19,224 bases of DNA from positions 1-19,224 of the forward strand of contig CAMNZV010000008.1 of NCBI GenBank assembly GCA_946575275.1. The letters run 5' to 3'. Shown here in pieces: positions 15,506 through 19,224 of the stretch; position 1 is the stretch's first letter, and each line of letters opens with the position of its first letter. Source of the stretch: an uncultured Clostridium sp. (GTDB lineage: Bacteria; Bacillota; Clostridia; Clostridiales; Clostridiaceae). Both the position numbers and the translations under genes were made by a program. The notes beneath the pieces were generated by a model that was given only the letters and a program-made list of their open reading frames with translations, made no database searches and was not told the origin of the DNA.

Positions 15506-16567
15506 TTATGTGGTTAAATCCTTTATTTTAATGCTATTGTTTAAGATGCTAATAGCTTTATCATTTACGATAGTTATAAATTCACCCCGGTATTTATATT
15601 GAATATTAGAATTAATATTTGTAAGCATATTATTTTCTCTATTAATTGAATAAATATTGTTACTATTAGTAATTAATAAATTATCAGTGTTGTATGGCTC
15701 ATCAAAAACCTTTTCATTAAATTTATCTAAAAATTTATATCCACTACTTAAATCCTTATAATACAATTTAGAAATTTTATTATTTTCTATCTTTCCAATA
15801 TAACACACATTGTTATATTCTGCCAGTAGTTTTCCATTCATATCTATGGTTCCTATTCCATTAGTACCCTTGTACTCTATGCTTGAAGTAGAGTTATTCT
15901 TAAATATAATCTCATCTGTTGAATTTATTATTTCAAAATTACCTATATTATTTGTATTTAAGTTTAATCTATTCGTTTGTCCTGAAATGTCTAAACGATT
16001 TATCCATTGATTTTCTCCATCATCTATTTTTAAATAAATAATTGTATTCATATTATTTATTTTAATATCTGTTATTTTTTCATTTAAAGAATATAATGTA
16101 TAAAAAACATGATTATTACTTGCATCTAATGCCTCTTGTAAATTATTTGTGCTTGGGTTATATAATAAAACTTCAAATCCTGCCTTGTTGTCCTTTGAAT
16201 TTCTAGCTATAATTAATTTTTCCTCTTCATCATTCCATTTAAAAAAGGTGTCTAAATTAATTGTAATTCCAATTTTATTCTTCACTCTAGTTTTTATATT
16301 TAGCATATATGCTTCTTTGTTTAATTCATAAAGAATATATTCTCCCTTATTTGAAACGCTTATTATTTTACTACCCTCTGGAACTTTTATTTCCTCTTCT
16401 TCTATATCTATTGTCATATTGGCATCTTCTGTAACATTATTAAAGTTAACTGTAAGTTTAGTCTCTACATAATGACTTTGAATTATATATAATATTATAC
16501 TTTGGATTATTATAGAAAAAATAACTGCACCAATTATTATTGAAAATACCTTTATACCTTTTTTCAT
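15506..16567 (-). CDS. Membrane-anchored extracytoplasmic protein of unknown function
   Basis: I do not recognise a named family. The 353-residue protein has one N-terminal anchor (about 7-31) and no lipobox Cys, so it should face outward. The remainder is rich in Asn, Ile and short alternating beta-type segments with turns, for example KIISVSNKGEYILYELNKEA and DNLLITNSNNIYSINRENNM. A beta-propeller or similar repeated-strand sensor fold is a reasonable guess. ATG at 16567 lies one base after the stop of the phosphodiester glycosidase gene, with its ribosome binding site inside that gene's end, and the MoxR gene follows 16 bp later. It is therefore part of the same transcript and may serve the same envelope process. 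Confidence 0.8.
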   Translation of the reverse strand: MKKGIKVFSIIIGAVIFSIIIQSIILYIIQSHYVETKLTVNFNNVTEDANMTIDIEEEEIKVPEGSKIISVSNKGEYILYELNKEAYMLNIKTRVKNKIGITINLDTFFKWNDEEEKLIIARNSKDNKAGFEVLLYNPSTNNLQEALDASNNHVFYTLYSLNEKITDIKINNMNTIIYLKIDDGENQWINRLDISGQTNRLNLNTNNIGNFEIINSTDEIIFKNNSTSSIEYKGTNGIGTIDMNGKLLAEYNNVCYIGKIENNKISKLYYKDLSSGYKFLDKFNEKVFDEPYNTDNLLITNSNNIYSINRENNMLTNINSNIQYKYRGEFITIVNDKAISILNNSIKIKDLTT

Positions 16568-16568
16568 A

Positions 16569-17555
16569 TTAATTCCCTTTTGTTACATATATGATATCTG
16601 GTATGTATCTTTCCCCAGTAACACAGGAAGGATTATTTATTATGTCACCCTCATAATACATTGCAGTTGAGCCACCTCCATCAAGAGAAATTGCATTAAC
16701 TGCCCCAAGCTTTATCATAATTTCTTGAAGCTCTAAAAGACTTGCTCCAAGCTTTAATCCTTGTCTTCCATCTATTACAAGTAAAATTATACTTCCATCT
16801 GCCTTTTGTCCAATTGCAGTTCTTGGATTAATCCCATATAATGTCGTTTCTGAAATATAGGGCTTTCCATTAATAACCAAAGTAGGTGAAAAGGAAACTC
16901 CCTCCTTTACACCCATATTTATTAATTCATTTGAAGTGTATTCACCAACATACATAGTTCCATTTTCATCAATTCCAAAGGAAGCACTTAAATTATCATT
17001 TGTATTTAATAGCTTACCATTGGAAATTAATGTTCCAAGAGGTATACCTCCTGTTCCCCCAGAACTTCCTCCTTCTGAAACATCGCTATATCCTCCACCA
17101 TTAATTGCTGCAACTGCATTATACCTTTTTGCCATGGTAGATACGGTTTCTCCTGTTTTAAAAAGCTTGCTGCTATAGCCTACCTTTACCCTTTTAGGAT
17201 CCTTGACTATTAATGCAATACCATCAAATTTATTTGTATTAATATTGATTCTTTCTATATCATTATTAACTGCATCAATTTGCTGTACATTATTAGACAT
17301 AGTATAAATAGCTTCATCAGAAGCTATTTCTTCATTTTCTTTACTTAGTATTTTATTTATTTCCTCATCATCAAAAAATAACCTTGCAATATATTGATGA
17401 TTGCCTGTTGCCATGGAAATTCCTACAATCATATCCCTAACCTTTGTAAATGGACCATACATTATATAAAATGGACATATTATAATTGTAACAACTAACT
17501 CTATAATTAAAAATAATAATACTCTTTTTATTAATTTATTTTTCAATTGAACCAT
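16569..17555 (-). CDS. Phosphodiester glycosidase (NAGPA-like) family protein
   Basis: Membrane-anchored (helix at about 10-31) extracytoplasmic protein of 328 residues. Its NAGPA-type domain covers about 105-325, with VAAINGGGYSD, GYSSKLFKTGETVSTMA, INPRTAIGQ, LLVIDGRQG and AISLDGGGSTAM. The domain is named after the mammalian enzyme that uncovers mannose-6-phosphate by removing N-acetylglucosamine from a phosphodiester. In bacteria the relatives are usually labelled exopolysaccharide biosynthesis proteins, and the substrate is unknown. ATG at 17555 is used here. A TTG at 17546 has a better spaced AAGGATGG site and would shorten the protein by three residues. It is the first gene of the tightly packed five-gene run. 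The 63-bp gap upstream shows no convincing terminator or promoter. Confidence 0.92.
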   Translation of the reverse strand: MVQLKNKLIKRVLLFLIIELVVTIIICPFYIMYGPFTKVRDMIVGISMATGNHQYIARLFFDDEEINKILSKENEEIASDEAIYTMSNNVQQIDAVNNDIERININTNKFDGIALIVKDPKRVKVGYSSKLFKTGETVSTMAKRYNAVAAINGGGYSDVSEGGSSGGTGGIPLGTLISNGKLLNTNDNLSASFGIDENGTMYVGEYTSNELINMGVKEGVSFSPTLVINGKPYISETTLYGINPRTAIGQKADGSIILLVIDGRQGLKLGASLLELQEIMIKLGAVNAISLDGGGSTAMYYEGDIINNPSCVTGERYIPDIIYVTKGN

Positions 17556-17618
17556 CCTTAAAACTCTTTATATTTTTATTATTGTCATATACAATTATTT
17601 TATCCTATTATGGCAAAA

Positions 17619-19224
17619 TTAACTATTATAAAGTTTTGCATAATAACCTTTTTGCTTTAATAATTCTTCATGGGTACCCTGTTCTTTAACATCTCCATTA
17701 TCCATAACTAGGATTGTATTCGCTTCCTTTATTGTAGATAACCTATGTGCAATTATAAAACTGGTCTTATCTTGCATTATCTTATTAAAAGCTTCTTGTA
17801 TCTTAAGCTCTGTTCTTGTATCTATATTACTTGTAGCCTCATCTAATATTAATATTGGAGGATTAAAAAGCATAACTCTTGTTATTGTTAGTAGCTGTTT
17901 TTGTCCAACAGACAGCTCATCACCGTTTCCAGTAATTATAGTATCATATCCCTTAGATAGCCTTCTAATAAAGCTATGTGCCCCTGTTTCCTTAGCTGCC
18001 TTTATTATTTCATCTAAGGTTGCATTTTTTTTACCATAAGCTATATTATTTGCAATAGTATCTGTAAATAGAAATGTATCCTGCAAAACCATTCCAAACT
18101 TTTCCCTTAAGCTATTTCTTGTTACATCCTTTATGTTAATTCCGTCAATATAAATACCTCCACTATTAACATCATAAAAGCGCATTAATAAATTAACCAT
18201 TGTAGTTTTCCCACAACCTGTTTTTCCTACTATTGCAACTGTACTACCACTTGGAACCCTTAAATTAAAATCATTAATAAGTTTTTTAGATTTATTATAT
18301 GAAAATGATACATTTCTAAATTCTACCTCACCTATAACCTTTTCCAATACCTTTTTATTTTCTTCTTCCTCCTCATTTAAGTCTAATATTTCAAAAATAC
18401 GTTTTGAAGAGGCTGATGCACTTTGTATTTGTGTATATACTCCAGATATTTCATTAAAGGGTTTAGTAAACAGATTAGAATATATTAAAAAACTGGATAT
18501 ACCCCCTATTGTTATTTTACCAAGTAGGGCTATTAAGCTTCCCGATATTCCAACTATTGTATATGCAATATTATTTACAAGTCTTGTAGACGGATTTGCT
18601 AAAGATCCGTAAAACTGTGATTTTACACCAACATTATATAATTCATTATTAATATCCTTAAATTTATTAATTGAAGCATCCTGAAAATTAAATGCCTTTA
18701 CAGTTTTTTGAGCTGTTATAACTTCTTCTATATATCCATTTAAAGCACCTACCCTTTCAGCCTGTGCCTTAAAATATATTTGAGAATTTTTAGTTATAAA
18801 CCTAGCTACAAAATAAGTAATTGGTGCTGATAACACAACTATTAAGGTCATAAGATTGTTAATATTAAGCATAAAAATTATTGCCCCAAATATGGTTATA
18901 ATTCCAGTTAACATTGTTGCAAGACCTGAAACTAATCCATCTGTAATAGAATCTATATCGTTAATAAACCTACTTATTGTATCTCCATGGGGATTATTAT
19001 CAAAAAATTTCAATGGTAAATTGTTCACTTTGGTATACATATCCATTCTTATATCCTGTGCTACCTTATATGCAATTTTATTGGTTGCATATGTTAAAAA
19101 CCATGAAGACAAGGAATATATTAAATACACTATTACAAAAACAGAAATAACCCTAAAAATAATAAAAATATCAAAATTAGAGAATATGCTGTTAGAAAAA
19201 TAAATTTATGCATTGCTTTATCTT
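17619..19224 (-). CDS. ABC exporter half-transporter, partial, probable frameshift near the edge
   Basis: Fused permease-ATPase exporter (lipid/drug type). The permease part holds about five helices and the coupling sequence LPLKFFDNNPHGDTISRF. The ATPase has Walker A GKTGCGKTT, Q-loop VLQDTFLF, signature LSVGQKQ, Walker B ILILDEATSNID and H-loop AHRLST. The Firmicute relatives often work as heterodimers; a partner gene may lie outside the window. The frame has no proper start here: the first GTG (19130) lies within the second helix and lacks a ribosome binding site, and the frame stays homologous upstream until a TAA at 19208-19206. Just beyond, another frame (DKAMHKFIF) continues plausibly. 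One extra base in the A5 run at 19196-19200 would join the two. A true break or a sequencing error are both possible. Confidence 0.85.

Overview
The window comes from an AT-rich, low-GC Gram-positive bacterium, most likely a Clostridium-type Firmicute. This is inferred from codon use, strong GGGGG/GGAGG ribosome binding sites, sigma-A promoters with 17-bp spacers, two tRNA-sensing T-box leaders, and homologues of the Bacillus subtilis YdjG/YdjH/YdjI proteins. Everything reads as chromosomal. I see no rRNA or tRNA genes, insertion sequences, CRISPR arrays or prophage genes.

Left part (1-6880). A membrane protein gene on the minus strand is cut by the left edge; its layout recalls the membrane diadenylate cyclase CdaA, weakly. 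Next comes a near-perfect promoter, a threonine T-box leader (specifier ACC) and thrS (threonyl-tRNA synthetase), closed by a symmetrical terminator shared with the convergent gene. Two minus-strand genes follow: an intracellular GH13 alpha-amylase-like enzyme and 5-formyltetrahydrofolate cyclo-ligase. Then comes a second T-box leader, with asparagine specifier AAC but without the canonical T-box sequence, in front of asnB (glutamine-hydrolysing asparagine synthetase). Both T-box genes would respond to uncharged tRNA.

Middle part (6880-10930), all minus strand. ydjI (SPFH protein with zinc ribbons), ydjG (zinc-ribbon membrane protein) and ydjH (TPM-domain protein) form an operon with its own extended -10 promoter. 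In B. subtilis the equivalent proteins link the PspA stress protein to the membrane; no pspA gene is seen here. Upstream lies a singly transcribed signal peptidase I homologue in which both the catalytic Ser and the catalytic Lys positions are replaced (Asn and Ala). It is probably a pseudoenzyme and is the most unusual gene in the window.

Right part (10948-19224), minus strand. A tightly packed five-gene run encodes, in transcription order, a phosphodiester glycosidase (NAGPA-like) protein, a membrane-anchored protein of unknown function, a MoxR-type AAA+ ATPase, a DUF58 protein and a multi-pass transglutaminase-like protein. The last three are the recurrent MoxR-DUF58-transglutaminase envelope module. 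Upstream of this run is an ABC exporter half-transporter cut by the right edge; its reading frame is interrupted close to that edge, probably by a one-base frameshift in a homopolymer.
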